A stretch of 64,000 bases of DNA, taken from the NCBI RefSeq assembly GCF_011386835.1, contig NC_088791.1, positions 128,440,943 to 128,504,942 of the forward strand, written 5' to 3'. Of the stretch, positions 34,391 through 45,560 are shown one piece after another. The notes beneath the pieces are model-generated. The model saw only the letters and a program-made list of their open reading frames with translations. It made no database searches and had not been told where the DNA came from. The position numbers were made by a program, and so were the translations under genes. This DNA is from Chrysemys picta bellii. Taxonomy: Eukaryota > Chordata > Testudines > Emydidae. Each line of letters opens with the position of its first letter. Positions within the stretch are counted from its first letter, which is position 1.

Positions 34391-36540
34391 CAATATCGTC
34401 AATTTATCCAGCTACACACTCAACCCAGCAGAAGAGTCTGTCCTATTTCGGGGACTCTCTCTTTGCCTCAGCACCCCCACGAACATGATACAGTTCTGCG
34501 GTGATCTGGAAGCCTACTTTCGCCGCCTCCGACTCAAAGAATACTTTCAAGATAACACTGAACTGCGCACTGATACACAGATACCCTCCCACCAACAACA
34601 CAGGAAGAACTCCACATGGACTCCTCCTGAGGGTCGAAATGACAGTCTGGACCTATACATAGAATGCTTCCGCCGACATACACAGGCAGAAATTGTGGAA
34701 AAACAACATCGCTTGCCTCATAACCTAAGTCGTGCAGAACGCAATGCCATCCACAGCCTCAGATACCACCCTGACATTATCATCTAAGAGGCTGATAAAG
34801 GAGGTGCTGTTGTCATCATGAACAGGTCTGACTACCAGAAGGAGGCTGCCAGACAACTCCCCAATACCAAATTCTACAGGCCACTTTCCTTAGATCCCAC
34901 TGAGGAATACACTAAGAAACTGCACCATCTACTCAGTACACTCCCTAGACTAACACAGGAACAAATCAACATACCCTTAGAGCCCCGACCGGGGTTATTC
35001 TATCTACTACCTAAGATCCACAAACCTGGAAATCCTGGACGCCCCATCATCTTGGGCATTGGCACTCTCACTGAAGGACTGTCTGGATATGTGGACTCCC
35101 TACGCCACCAATATTCCTAGCTATCTCCGTGACACCACAGATTTCCTGAGAAAACTACAATGCATTGGTGACCTCCCAGAAAACACCATCCTAGCCACCA
35201 TGGATGTAGAGGCTCTCTACACAAACATCCCACACACAGATGGAATACAAGCTGTCAGGAACAGTATTCCTGATGATGACACAGCACAACTTATTGCTGA
35301 GCTCTGTGACTTTATCCTCACACACAACTATTTCAAATTTGATGACCATATATACCTCCAGACCAGTGGCACCGCCATGGGCACCCGCATGGCCCCACAA
35401 TATGCCAACATTTTTATGGCTGACCTGGAACAACGCTTCCTCAGCTCTCGTCCACTCATGCCCCTTCTCTACCTATGCTACATTGATGACATCTTCATCA
35501 TCTGGACCCATGGGAAGGAGACCCTGGAAGAATTCCACCATGATTTCAACAGCTTCCACCTCACCATCAACCTCAGCCTGGACCAATCTACACAGGAGGT
35601 CCACTTCCTAGACACCACCGTACAAATAAGCGATGGCCACATTAACACCACCCTATACCGAAAACCCACCGACCGCTACGCCTACCTTCATGCCTCCAGC
35701 TTCCACCACGGTCACACCACACGATCCATTGACTACAGCCAAGCACTGAGGTACAATCGCATCTGCTCCAACCCCTCAGACAGAGACCAACACCTACAAG
35801 ATCTTCACCAAGTATTCTCAAAAACTACGATACCCACACAAGGAAATAAAGAAACAAATCAACAGAGCCAGACGTGTACCCAGAAGCCTCCTGCTACAAG
35901 ACAGGCCCAAAAAAGAAACCAACAGAACTCCACTGGCCATCACCTACAGTCCTCAGCTTAAACCTCTCCAACGCATCATCAGTGATCTACAACCCATCCT
36001 GGACAATGATCCCTCACTTTCACAGACCTTGGGAGGCAGGCCAGTCCTCGCCCACAGACAACCCGCCAACCTGAAGCATATTCTCACCAGCAACCACGCA
36101 CCGCACCATAACAACTCTAACTCAGGAACCAACCCTTGCAACAAACCTCGATGCCAACTCTGCCCACATATCTACACCAGCAACACCATCACAGGACCTA
36201 ACCAGATCAGCTACATCATCACCGGCTCATTCACCTGCACGTCCACGAATGTTATATATGCTATCATATGCCAGCAATGCCCCTCTGCTATGTACATTGG
36301 CCAAACTGGACAGTCACTACGCAAGAAGATAAATGGACACAAGTCAGGTATCAGGAATGGCAATATACAAAAACCTGTAGGAGAACACTTCACTTCAGCC
36401 TCCCTGGCCACACAATAGCAGATGTAAAGGTAGCCATCTTACAGCAAAAAAACTTCAGGACCAGACTCCAAAGAGAAACTGCTGAGCTCCAGTTCATTTG
36501 CAAATTTGACACCATCAGATCAGGATTAAACAGACTGTGA
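34391..36540 (+). pseudogene. PLE-2 RT plus GIY-YIG polyprotein, frameshifted
   Basis: Pieces occur in several frames: an N-terminal part with IQFCGDLEAYFRRLRLKEYF (34485-34787, ending at a TAA), a middle part with LEPRPGLFYLLPKIHKPGNP (34818-35120), the RT core with TMDVEALYTNIPH, GTAMGTRMAPQYAN and CYIDDIFIIW (35059-35961), and the endonuclease part with IYAIICQQC and MYIGQTGQSLRK (36029-36540). Compared with the 747-residue ORF at 57478-59721 it has at least four frame-breaking changes. The RT YIDD and GIY-YIG signatures are still readable. Confidence 0.85.
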
Positions 36541-36683
36541 ATGGCTATCCAACTACAGAAGCAGTTTCTCCTCCCTTGGTGTTCACACCTCAGCTGCTAG
36601 CAGAGCACCTCACCCTCCCTGATTGAACTAACCTCATTATCTCCATACTAATTTATACCTGCCTCTGGAGATTTCCATTACTT

Positions 36684-36724
36684 GCATCTGAAGAAGTGAG
36701 GTTCTTACCCACGAAAGCTTATGC
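36684..36724 (+). other. Hammerhead-ribozyme-like motif in PLE-2 (copy 2)
   Basis: GCAT (36684-36687), CTGAAGA (36688-36694; the canonical core has T at the fifth base), extra A, hairpin GTGAG/CCCAC, GAAA (36713-36716), GCTT and ATGC (36721-36724) complementary to the first GCAT. Core and stem II each carry a change, so this copy is probably inactive. Confidence 0.45.
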
Positions 36725-36805
36725 TCCCAATACTTCTGTTAGTCTTAAAGGTGCCACAGGACCCTCTGTTGCTTTTTACAGATTCAGACTAACACGGCTA
36801 CTGTA

Positions 36806-36984
36806 GTTAGAGTTGTTATGGTGCGGTGCGTGGTTGCTGGTGAGAATATGCTTCAGGTTGGCGGGTTGTCTGTGGGCGAGGACTGGCCTGCCTCCCAAGG
36901 TCTGTGAAAGTGAGGGATCATTGTCCAGGATGGGTTGTAGATCACTGATGATGCGTTGGAGAGGTTTAAGCTGAGGACTGTAGG
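36806..36984 (-). repeat. Inverted copy of PLE-2 internal segment
   Basis: 'gagttgttatggtgcggtgc' and 'gtggttgctggtgagaatat' through 'aggtttaagctgaggactgt' is the reverse complement of 35945-36122 with almost no differences. The two form a long inverted repeat separated by about 680 bp. It lies inside the 12-bp target duplication, so it arose at insertion or shortly before. Confidence 0.9.
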
Positions 36985-37141
36985 TGTTTTAATTTGTCAT
37001 CACTTCTTTGCCCAGTCTCATTCTGTAGCATAGATGTTCTTAAATGTTATAAATTGTAAGACAGATGCACTTAGAGATGAGTTGCTACTATTTCAAGATC
37101 TGTCCTTTCTTTTTGTCAAATTGATTTATATTTGTAATACT

Positions 37142-37300
37142 ATCAGAGGGGTAGCCGTGTTAGTCTGGATCTGTAAAAAGCAACAGAGAGTCCTGTGGCA
37201 CCTTTAAGACTAACAGATGTATCGGAGCATAAGCACCCACGAAAGCTTATGCTCCAATACATTTGTTAGTCTTAAAGGTGCCACAGGACTCTCTGTTGCT
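37142..37300. mobile_element. 159-bp PLE fold-back insertion with 12-bp target duplication
   Basis: Direct repeats 'atttgtaatact' at 37130-37141 and 37301-37312 flank it. The insert consists of an inverted PLE terminal-repeat 3' end ('ggtagccgtgttagtctgga', 'gcacctttaagactaacaga', 'gagcataagc') joined to a sense copy ('cccacgaaagcttatgctcc', 'cttaaaggtgccacaggact', 'ctctgttgct'). It is a near-perfect hairpin with no coding sequence. It has the same terminal layout as PLE-3 but with the ORF absent. Confidence 0.9.
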
Positions 37301-37989
37301 ATTTGTAATACTGTTTGTATTAAATGGGTTGTGCCTAGCTTTAGGGAGCAAATCTTGCCAAGAAATCTAGCACTACAAACAAAATAAGTGTTCATTTTTC
37401 GGAAATGTCTGGCAACTAGACAGGGAAAAGCAGTACTTCCTACTCCCAACCAAACCACCTACCCATGTAAGGTAGAGCAACTTTTTAATAATAGTTGTCT
37501 CCATATTTTGAGTTGGCAGTTCAACCGCTGTCTTTTTTTTTTTTTTGTCGCCTAAATAAATAAATCTTGAATGCTGTTCCCCTCTTCGTACCACCAGCCA
37601 TTTGGAGACATGCTTCTTACAATTTGCTACCTGCAGTTTCTTTTCAGTTTTCTGGTACACAGAATGTTTCCCTGGCCTGGTTTGAACAATGTGCTTCTTG
37701 GAAAAGCTTGTATTGTAAAGTCTCTGGGCCAAATACTGAATTCCTTAACCAGTTTTTTACTCAGGTAAAATACCCAATTGTTGTGATGTGGACCAAATGA
37801 AAACTGAGTGAAGGCCCTATATCTATGTGTCTGTACTAGTTCTTTTCCTCCAGATACATACATGTTGAGTTAGGCCACTGATTATGGAGGACCCTGCATT
37901 TTTAAAATAACCCAGTGCTATACATTACTATGTGGGTTGAAAAGGAGAGAACCCCACAGTAGTAGCCAAACTTTCCTGGCAAGCTGATC

Positions 37990-38165
37990 AGGGAAACAAA
38001 TCCCAATTTAAAAAATATTTCGCCTTTATGTATAATGTCTTTTGTCAGTGGGTCTGAAAATGCTTTACAAAGTTGGACAGTGTTTTCTCCATTTCACGGG
38101 TGGGGATAGAAGCAGAGAAAAGCTTAGTAACTTGCCCAAAGTCATACAGATCATAATTAGAGGAA
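37990..38165 (-). repeat. MIR/CORE-SINE-like repeat
   Basis: 'gaaaatgctttacaaagttg', 'ttttctccatttcacgggtg' and 'aacttgcccaaagtcataca' are in the order expected for an antisense MIR-type element. Confidence 0.55.
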
Positions 38166-40004
38166 AACAAATACGCTAATTTATGGACATATACTCCAAC
38201 TCGAAGCATACTCCCTTACTTTAAGGATTAGAATCTGTATTCCTAGTCATCCATTATGATCAGAATGCGTGATAAGTAAGATGAACCACAGTTATTCAGG
38301 GATCTCCTTGAGAATTGGGGGATTTTAATATTAATGTGGAATTTGACAGAAAGCCAGTGCAAACATTGTAAATGACATTAATTGCTCAGATAGTCCTGTG
38401 TTAAGGTTGCAAGCTACAGCATACAAATTACTTTTATATATACTTTTCAATTGCTGTTTCCTATTCTACATTTTTTACCTTACAATGTAATTTGGTATAA
38501 TAAGCACACACTGGAAAACACTATAGACTTTTTTTCTATATGCTAGTGAACTTCTGGAAAGTATAATGAATATCTGCGAGACTGCAGTACTATAAAAGCT
38601 CTTTGATAATTAAAGATCACTAGTAAAAACTGTGTGCAGTGTGCATTGTTGCAAACAACTTGTTTAGTCTCGCAGAGACTCATGTTACCCATACTGAATC
38701 ACTAGCTACCCTCAATTACACCTCTGGAACAACTTTGGCCAGACTCCTACGTGACTAGTCCTCCCTGAGTGTTTCTGATATTTGTTAGACTTTTAATGTC
38801 CTTCGCATTGTAAAAGATATATCCCCAGCAATCAGCACAGCCTGTCAATCATAACTCTGCCTTTGTTTGAGTTACATGCAAAAGAAAACAATAAAAAAAT
38901 TTCTCCCAAGATAAATGCTCAAAACTCAATGAGCTGAATGTATTGTTCTGTGGTTCTAGTTGGAAATTGAGTGACTCAAAACAAGCATAAATTGCTTGTT
39001 ATTAAAGATATTCACAACTTTTAACAATGTCAAATAAGAAATTGACTTTGGGGTTGTGTGTATGTATTTAAAACTTCATTTGCTAGCATATACCATAGTT
39101 TTCTCGTTAACTGAGAAGATGTAAAAATTGGTAAGAACGTGGTATGTTGGTAAATGTCAACACTTTTGTCATCATGAAAAAACAGAGCTTTTCTGTAACC
39201 AGCAGTGAACATTCAGTGCATGGGCATACTGAATTAGTATGTGTTCTTACACTAGTTGAAGAAAATGAAGCTCTAAGTGTAGGTTAGTTTCAGCCTCAAA
39301 GGCCAGCTTCTTTTAGTAGCAGTATTTCTTGGTGTGAGTAGCAACATTATACAGTATGTGCCATTGTTTCCTTTTCTGGCAGATTCAACTAAAGAAAATT
39401 TTAAAATGTGAAATCAGGCGTGAGGTTATTCCAATGTAACTTTACTGACTTCAGCAGGTTTGCACCCAGAATGAGTTTGGCTCATTTCCCAAAGGTTTAT
39501 ACCATAGGGTAAAGTTGTGATCTCTGCCGTATCACAGGATATACTGAACAAATTTGGGAGGGATGAAGAGAGCACCTGATACACATCTTTTGACCCTTGT
39601 CAAACTACAGTTGTGGATTAACTATTCCCTAAGTAAAGTATTTTGATGTATGGTTATTCATAATTTGTAGATTTATTTATTGACATTTGCCATTTACCTA
39701 GCACAGTTCAGGCTGAAATACTTATTGTCTGCTACAGAAACATAATTTGCCACTTTCAACAGCAGAAGAGAGGGAGAAGGCAACATAGACACTTACTTAG
39801 CCATAATCTTCTTTGTGTAGTCAATCTATGGGGATTTTTGCCATCGTGTCAGTATTTCATTTTACACAATGCTTCTGAAAAAACATTTTAGTACAAAATA
39901 TTTTACTAAAAATTATGGACTCCCTTATTTTGTACACTGTATGTAATTGTTTCAGTTTGTAGAGCGTTTAAATGTGTTATACATATATATCTTTTTTTCA
40001 ACAG
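38166..40004. other. PPARA: Intron sequence before first PPARA coding exon
   Basis: AT-rich and non-coding. The last 30 bases form a pyrimidine-rich tract ('ctttttttcaacag') that is the splice acceptor for the exon at 40005. No other element recognised. Confidence 0.5.
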
Positions 40005-40216
40005 TCTAATATGAGGATTAAATGGTGGACACAGAAAACCAATTTTTCCCCCTTAGAGGATGATCTCGGAAGCCCCTTATCTAGAGAGTTCCTACAAGAC
40101 ATGGAAAACATACAGGACATCTCTGTCTATTGGTGATGATAGCCCTGGAGTATTAAGCGTAACAGAGCTCCAGTCTTTGGGAAATGGTCCAGGATCTGAT
40201 GGATCAGTCATTACAG
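40005..40216 (+). CDS. PPARA: PPARA first coding exon (N-terminal AF-1), with two frameshifts
   Basis: The acceptor 'cttttttt-caacag' ends at 40004 and the donor GTAAGAG starts at 40217. The expected start ATG is at 40022 and gives MVDTENQFFPL. The text then continues in a second frame (EDDLGSPLSREFLQDMENIQDIS) and in a third (SIGDDSPG through NGPGSDGSVIT), which is in frame with the next exon. The ATG-to-donor part is 195 bp; by comparison with the bird protein as I recall it (68 codons plus one base, 205 bp) two deletions fit: 8 nt near 40053, apparently within a CCCTTAG repeat, and 2 nt near 40125. The region carries the ligand-independent activation domain. Either a real lesion or an assembly error. 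The ATG at 40060 opens a frame that reads on into the downstream exons. Confidence 0.85.
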
Positions 40217-42263
40217 GTAAGAGTTTAGAATACAGTAAATCTTCATCAGTTGAGATAAGATGTATTTAATTGAGCTAAGCAAATCCTTCCTTTAAATTAC
40301 AACAGCTGTTTCAGATGTATAGATCACACTGGAAACAAAAACCTTTCAGCTGTTTATAATGTCAATAAATTAACTCCAGCCTGAAATTTGTGAGATAAAT
40401 GTTACTCCATAGAAAAAGTGATTATTTTTCAAGCAAAAATTTAAAATTGTTTTTTTGGTTTCACTGATGAGGTGGAGATAAAAGCATGTTGGCTTGGTTT
40501 GTATAAATTTGTGCGCCCTTTAAAATGAAATTTTGCTGACTACCTTTAGTGTACACCATTTTTTACCAGTATCTTTCAAAATAATCACAACAGCTGTTAC
40601 TACAAAAGTAGCTGCATTTCCCCCCTAACTTAGCAGATATTGTATAATATTTATAATACCTCAAAAAAATTCCCCTGATTTTGCGGTCTTTGAATCAGTC
40701 CCATGAACTACAATCTGTGTGACTCTTATAACATACATGATATGTATAGTAAAATCTGTGCCAAAAGTAGATTAGTCATTCTGACTGCTAAAAAGTTAAG
40801 CTAGTGTTAAGTTAAGTGAAAAGGTTTGTCTGTAACTTTTCATCTCTCCAAAATGCCCTTATTTAAATGTTGGTTTCTCTGTTGATATCAGTAACACATC
40901 TGAGAGAGTTATTAAGGCAGAGAGCCATTAATCCTCAGATCTTTGACTACATGAGGTTTTTGTTATATACAAGGCATAAATGAGGACTGTAGTGCTGCCA
41001 TTAAAGTTATTGTGTACCATTTTTGCTTATCCAGTAGTGACAATAGGAGATTTTTTTTTCCCCCACCACTTTTGGAGGACAAGGAGAAGAAGATTAAAGT
41101 TACTTTAGAATAGTGTTTGAAATCACAGATCTTAATGCTGAAGGTGCATAAATGTGGCATGTTTATGCAAATTAATTAATGTCCTAGCTTTCTTATTGAA
41201 TAAATATACATGACTTATTTACATAAATGAGAGCAAATGTCCTGATTACCAGAACATAAGACTGCCAAGGCTACAGCATGGAATGAGCTTCAGGAACATA
41301 GGGATTTTTATGCTCCTGGCTGATTGGGGTATTTCCCTAGACCAGTGTCCAACTAACTCTGGAAGCTGTGCCTTGTTTCCCCTCGGCCTGGAGTGGATGC
41401 ATATGAGGCTGTGGCTGGGTTGTTAGCCCCTGTTGCTGACTGCTTCTTGCCCTTCGCTATCAAGGAGATCTGGTTGCTTCTTGCCCTTCGCTATCAAGGA
41501 GATCTGGTTGCTTCTTGCCATCAACTGGGAAGTGCTCTGTCTGAGCTGCTATACCTGGGTGTTTAGGTCTGGCTTCTCCTTTCTCTTTGGTTGACCTCAC
41601 CTACTGTTCCCTGACAGGAGGGCAGAAGCTGTGGCTGCTGTATGCTTGTCCTTGTGACAAGGGAGAAATGGCTAGAGCATTGCCCAGTGTCACTCAGGGA
41701 TGGCTTGGGAGACCGATCAGAGATGTAGCCTAGAGCAAGCGTCATTTACAATAGAAATCCTGCCAAAAGTGGCCCTAATCATAAAGATGCAGCCTAGAAT
41801 ATCTCCTTAGCTCTCAAACTTCTGTGCAGGAACAGTTCAGAAAGCTGATTGAAAACAGGATCCTTCTGGCCAAAACAGAAAACATAACACATCTGAGTTT
41901 GTGATGTGGTGTTACCAACTCTCACGATTTTACTGCCTTCCTGGTCGCAAAGAAAAGATGGAAAACATGAACCCACAGGCTCAAAATCTGGAAGGCAAAT
42001 AAAAGGAACCCAACTTTAAAAATAATAATAATAATTTTGGGTGGTCTGAGTCAAGATTTTTGAGGTTGTTGGGGTTGGCAATACAAGTTCTGAGTTAACC
42101 TGTTTCTAAGGTCATATCCCTTGACCTACATTCATATAATTGTTTTAATGTATTTGTTCAAATAAAACACCTGTGAATTTGGTAAAATCTTAGTGTACTG
42201 CAAGATATAAGGAAGTCTTCTAGCTTTAGAAAATTTCAAGTTTGGTGGAGCGTAGTTCTAGAA
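40217..42263. other. PPARA: PPARA intron, non-coding, with a 34-bp tandem repeat
   Basis: No coding element was recognised. A 34-bp unit beginning 'tgcttcttgcccttcgctat' is repeated twice plus 10 bp at 41441-41518. The surrounding 41280-41750 is GC-richer and may be an unclassified repeat. Confidence 0.5.
41441..41518. repeat. 34-bp tandem repeat, 2.3 copies
   Basis: Units 41441-41474 and 41475-41508 are identical, and a partial third unit follows (41509-41518). Confidence 0.9.
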
Positions 42264-44595
42264 CAGTGATACTCAATTAGATCTACCCGCAGGCTGATTT
42301 GAGAATTTTATGATGAGGCAGGCCATTTGCGCAGAAGGCTGACAAAATTAAAAAACAACAACAACAAAAACTTCAGCTGCCAATAAATAAAGACCTTGAT
42401 TGCAACATAAGTATTAGTGTTTCTATCTTTTAACAAAGTTTATAAATCAACATTATTACCTGTGTTTGTGGCAAACTCTAATGGGAGAGGTAACAGACGA
42501 TCGCTGGCAAGGTTTGTAGGAGGTCAGGGCAAGGTGCATGCACTGGTGACGATGCTTATCTGCCAGATGATTGCAGTGTTGGTTTTTAATAGTCATGGTA
42601 GAAAACCCAGATTCACAGAAGTACGTTGATCTGAACTTTGTTAAAAGATAGATGGCTAGATTCTGGCTATTCTGAAACTGGTCAGCATATTGAATCCAGA
42701 AATCACAAAGTCTCACTTCTCTGAATTTTGCCTTCAAGACATCTGAGCTCTGGAGTTTTACAATTTCTAATTGAAAGGTACTTTCATCCGTTTAATCAAG
42801 AATGTTCTTTGCTTTTATCAAGAATGCTCTTTTCTTCAGTTCTTTGCTAGGTCCACCGGCAGTGACAACTAATGGATCATGAACAAACAAAAGCGAATCC
42901 TTTGGAATTTTAAAATTCTCAAATCACATTTAAAAATTTGTGATCAGATTGTTTAGGAATTCTTGCATCATTTTCATTGAAGTTTCATCTGTAGCAACAA
43001 CATACAATGTGGGAAAGTGCAACATCTTTCATATTAAGTTTGTCTGAAAGGTTTTAAGATTCTTCTGAAAGCACACATTTTTTCAGATCTCCGACGCTGT
43101 TTGTATGGCCTTGGAGCTGCAAGTTGAGGCAATTCAAGTGACCAGTATATTGCACCAAAAAAGCTATTTGTGACATAGAGGGGACATCATTCATAAATTC
43201 AAAAAACTCTCACACCTTGTTGGTCTTGTGGTTATTTCTTTTTGAAGAGCACAAAACCTCTCTAACACATGCTTCCTACTTAACAGCGAACGTCCTTGTT
43301 CAGCAACAGGTCACTATTCAGCTGAAACGTCTTGTAAAAGACTTTTAAAAAAGACGATGTTGCAAGCTAGAAGTTAAGCATATGTAGTTCACTAATCTCA
43401 TCACAATACCCATTGTTGTTTTTTTCCCAAGTTCCCAGACAACTTACCGCACAGGACAGTCTGGTGAATGATTCAGTGACGTGTTTTTAATGAAGGGTGT
43501 ATCGCTGCCAAATGTGAAGCAAATCCCTTCTCTTCCCCTATCATAGAGGGACCTCCATCTGTAACAAGCAGGTTTACTTTCTGCAGATTTAAACCATTTT
43601 TTTTTTTCAAAAAAGCCTTTTACCTTTTCAAAAATGATCTTGCCTGTGGTTTGGTTTCTAATGGTACTAAGCACAAAAATTCTTCCTTGAAAATTTCACC
43701 ATCATAAAAATCTAACAAACAGCAATATCTGGGCCATGTCACTTAAATCGCTTGCAAGAGGCATGTATTTGGTGTTTTTTAAATCAGAAAGCAGTGATGA
43801 TAAACAATTCTTGTAAATTACCTCCAATATTCACACTGCTATGGAATCAAACACGGGAGCTTGCTTCACACAGTTCACAATGTCATCTTTGTTTTTATCT
43901 CTGGCAAAAAGCTCCTCCAGCATTTCCAACGTGCACTCCTTCACAAGCTCGGCAGCCAGGAAAGGCTTTTTCTTTTTAGCTAGTACCAACATTATCTGAA
44001 GAGAAGCAGCTGTTGCTTTTTCCTGTACTGTAACTGATGTGAAAATGACATTTGAAGTGTGATACAAAGACTTCAGATTTTCAATTTTGTCATGTTTTGC
44101 AACACTGCCAGGAAAATAGGACGTGTTAAAATTACTGTGCTTTGATTCAAAGTGGCACCTCACGTTGGTGACTTTACAGATGGATACAGTGGTTTGGCAT
44201 ATTAAACACCAAAGGTTTTGCATTTAAATGAGGTGGGATAATAAAAAGAAAATCCGCTGTCCAGTTTGGGTTAAAAGTTTGGTTTTCACTGTCAACTTCG
44301 CAACATTTACTCCCACTCTCACTCACTTTTTACTCTATTTCCATCAGTAATGAAAAAATGGATGGCATCCTAGCTCAATCATAGCCGATGCTATCGCAAG
44401 AACTTAAGATCCAGTAAGCAGTGCTTAATTTTTGCTGGGGAACTAAGTTACTAAAGAAGTCGTAGGCAAATGATAGACAGCACATCTCTGTTTGTGAATT
44501 TAATGATAAACATTTTTTAAAGGTGAGCTGATGGGCCACGCAGGAAGTGTTGGCAGGCAACATTTGGCCCTTGGGCTGCCTATTGAGTATCACTG
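42264..44595 (-). mobile_element. hAT DNA transposon, Charlie-like, decayed
   Basis: Terminal inverted repeats: left 'cagtgatactcaattag' at 42264, right 'attgagtatcactg' ending at 44595. Flanking 8-mers 'ttctagaa' and 'ttgcagag' match at 5 of 8 positions, as expected for an old 8-bp hAT duplication. The minus strand encodes transposase remnants. Ends with CAGTG...CACTG fit the Charlie group. Confidence 0.75.
42700..44225 (-). pseudogene. Charlie-like hAT transposase, broken
   Basis: On the minus strand from 44223 comes a BED-type zinc-finger beginning (LWCLICQTTVSICK, then VRCHFESKHSNF) followed by ATAASLQIMLVLAKKKKPF, AELVKECTLEMLEELF and a KDDIVNCVKQ segment. This is the usual N-terminal order of Charlie-type transposases such as those behind SCAND3 and GTF2IRD2. 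A core piece near 43674-43444 reads FEKVKGFFEKKKWF and, in another frame, LLVTDGG. Many frameshifts and stops; no intact catalytic triad could be followed. Confidence 0.65.
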
Positions 44596-44695
44596 TTGCA
44601 GAGGATTGATGCGGAGAAGCACATGGTGGGGTGGAGACATCCCTTAGGGATGAGTTTGTGAAAGGGGGAACTCTATCTCCTAGGATCTCATAAAA

Positions 44696-45560
44696 CCAGG
44701 TCACTGGGCAACAAAATGGCAGATGAAATTAAATGTTGGAAAGTGCAAAGTAATGAACATTTGAAAAAATAATCCCAACTATACATACACAATGGTCTAA
44801 ATGCCTAAGAAAGAGAGTCATTGTGGATAGTTCTCTGAAAACTTCTGCTCAATGCACAGCAGCGGACAAAAAGGCTAACAGTATGTTAGGAACTGTTAGG
44901 AAAGGGATGGAAAATCAGATGAAAAAATATCATAATGAGCCTATATAAATCCATGCTATGCCCACACCTTGAATATTGTGTCCAGTTCTGATCATCCCAT
45001 TTCAAAAAAGGATAGTGTGCAACTGGAAAAAGTTCAGAGAAAGACAACAAAGGTAATCAAGGTTATGAAACAGTTTCCATATGAGGAGAGACTAAAAAGA
45101 CGACAAAGTGAGGGTATGGTAGAGGTCTATAAAATCATGAATGATGTGGAAAAAGTGAATAGACAAATGTTATTTATCCCTTCACCCAGTGCAACAACCA
45201 TTTGTCACCTGATGAAATTAATAGGCAACAGGTTTAATAGAAACAAAAAGTAGTACTCTTTCATACAACACACAACTAACTTGTGGAACTCATTGCATAG
45301 GATGTTGTGATGGCCAGCAGTATAACTGGTTAAACAAGAACAAGTTAAGTTTATAGAGGATTGGTCCATCAATGGCTATTAGCCAAGATGGTCAGGGATG
45401 CAACCCTAAACCTCTGACTACCAGAATCACTCCATAATTGCCCTGTTCTGTATGCTCTCCTTGAAGCTCTGGTTCGGGCCACTGTTGGAGACAGGGTTCT
45501 GAGCAAGATAGACCATGGTCTGACCCAGTATGGCAACTCTTCTGTTCTTATGGTGGGTTT
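44696..45560 (+). mobile_element. CR1-like LINE 3' end with RT C-terminus
   Basis: The translated text contains NKMADEIKCWKVQ-like sequence, a LYKSMLCPHLEYCVQF-like stretch near 44940-44990, DSVQLEKVQRKTTKVIK, FPYEERLKRR, EVYKIMNDVEKVNRQMLF (near 45120-45175) and LIGNRFNRNKK. These are the ordered C-terminal motifs of CR1 reverse transcriptase. It ends with 'tggtctgacccagtatggca' and 'cttctgttcttatgg', the standard CR1 3' tail. Frame breaks occur upstream of 44969. 5'-truncated, as most CR1 copies are. Confidence 0.85.

Larger units (their letters stand above)
34379..36984 (+). mobile_element. Penelope-like element PLE-2, nearly full, with inverted 3' segment
   Basis: Flanked by identical 12-bp repeats 'tgttttaatttg' at 34367-34378 and 36985-36996, which define the insertion. 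From 34379 the sequence is sense-strand PLE (N-terminal region, RT, GIY-YIG, terminal repeat ending about 36805). The last 179 bp (36806-36984) are an inverted, nearly identical copy of 35945-36122, the stretch between the RT and GIY-YIG domains. The coding part has several frame breaks. Confidence 0.85.

Noticed and set aside
41441..41518. 34-bp repeated unit as a CRISPR-like array
   Set aside because: The units are directly adjacent without spacers and the sequence is a vertebrate intron. It is a simple tandem duplication.
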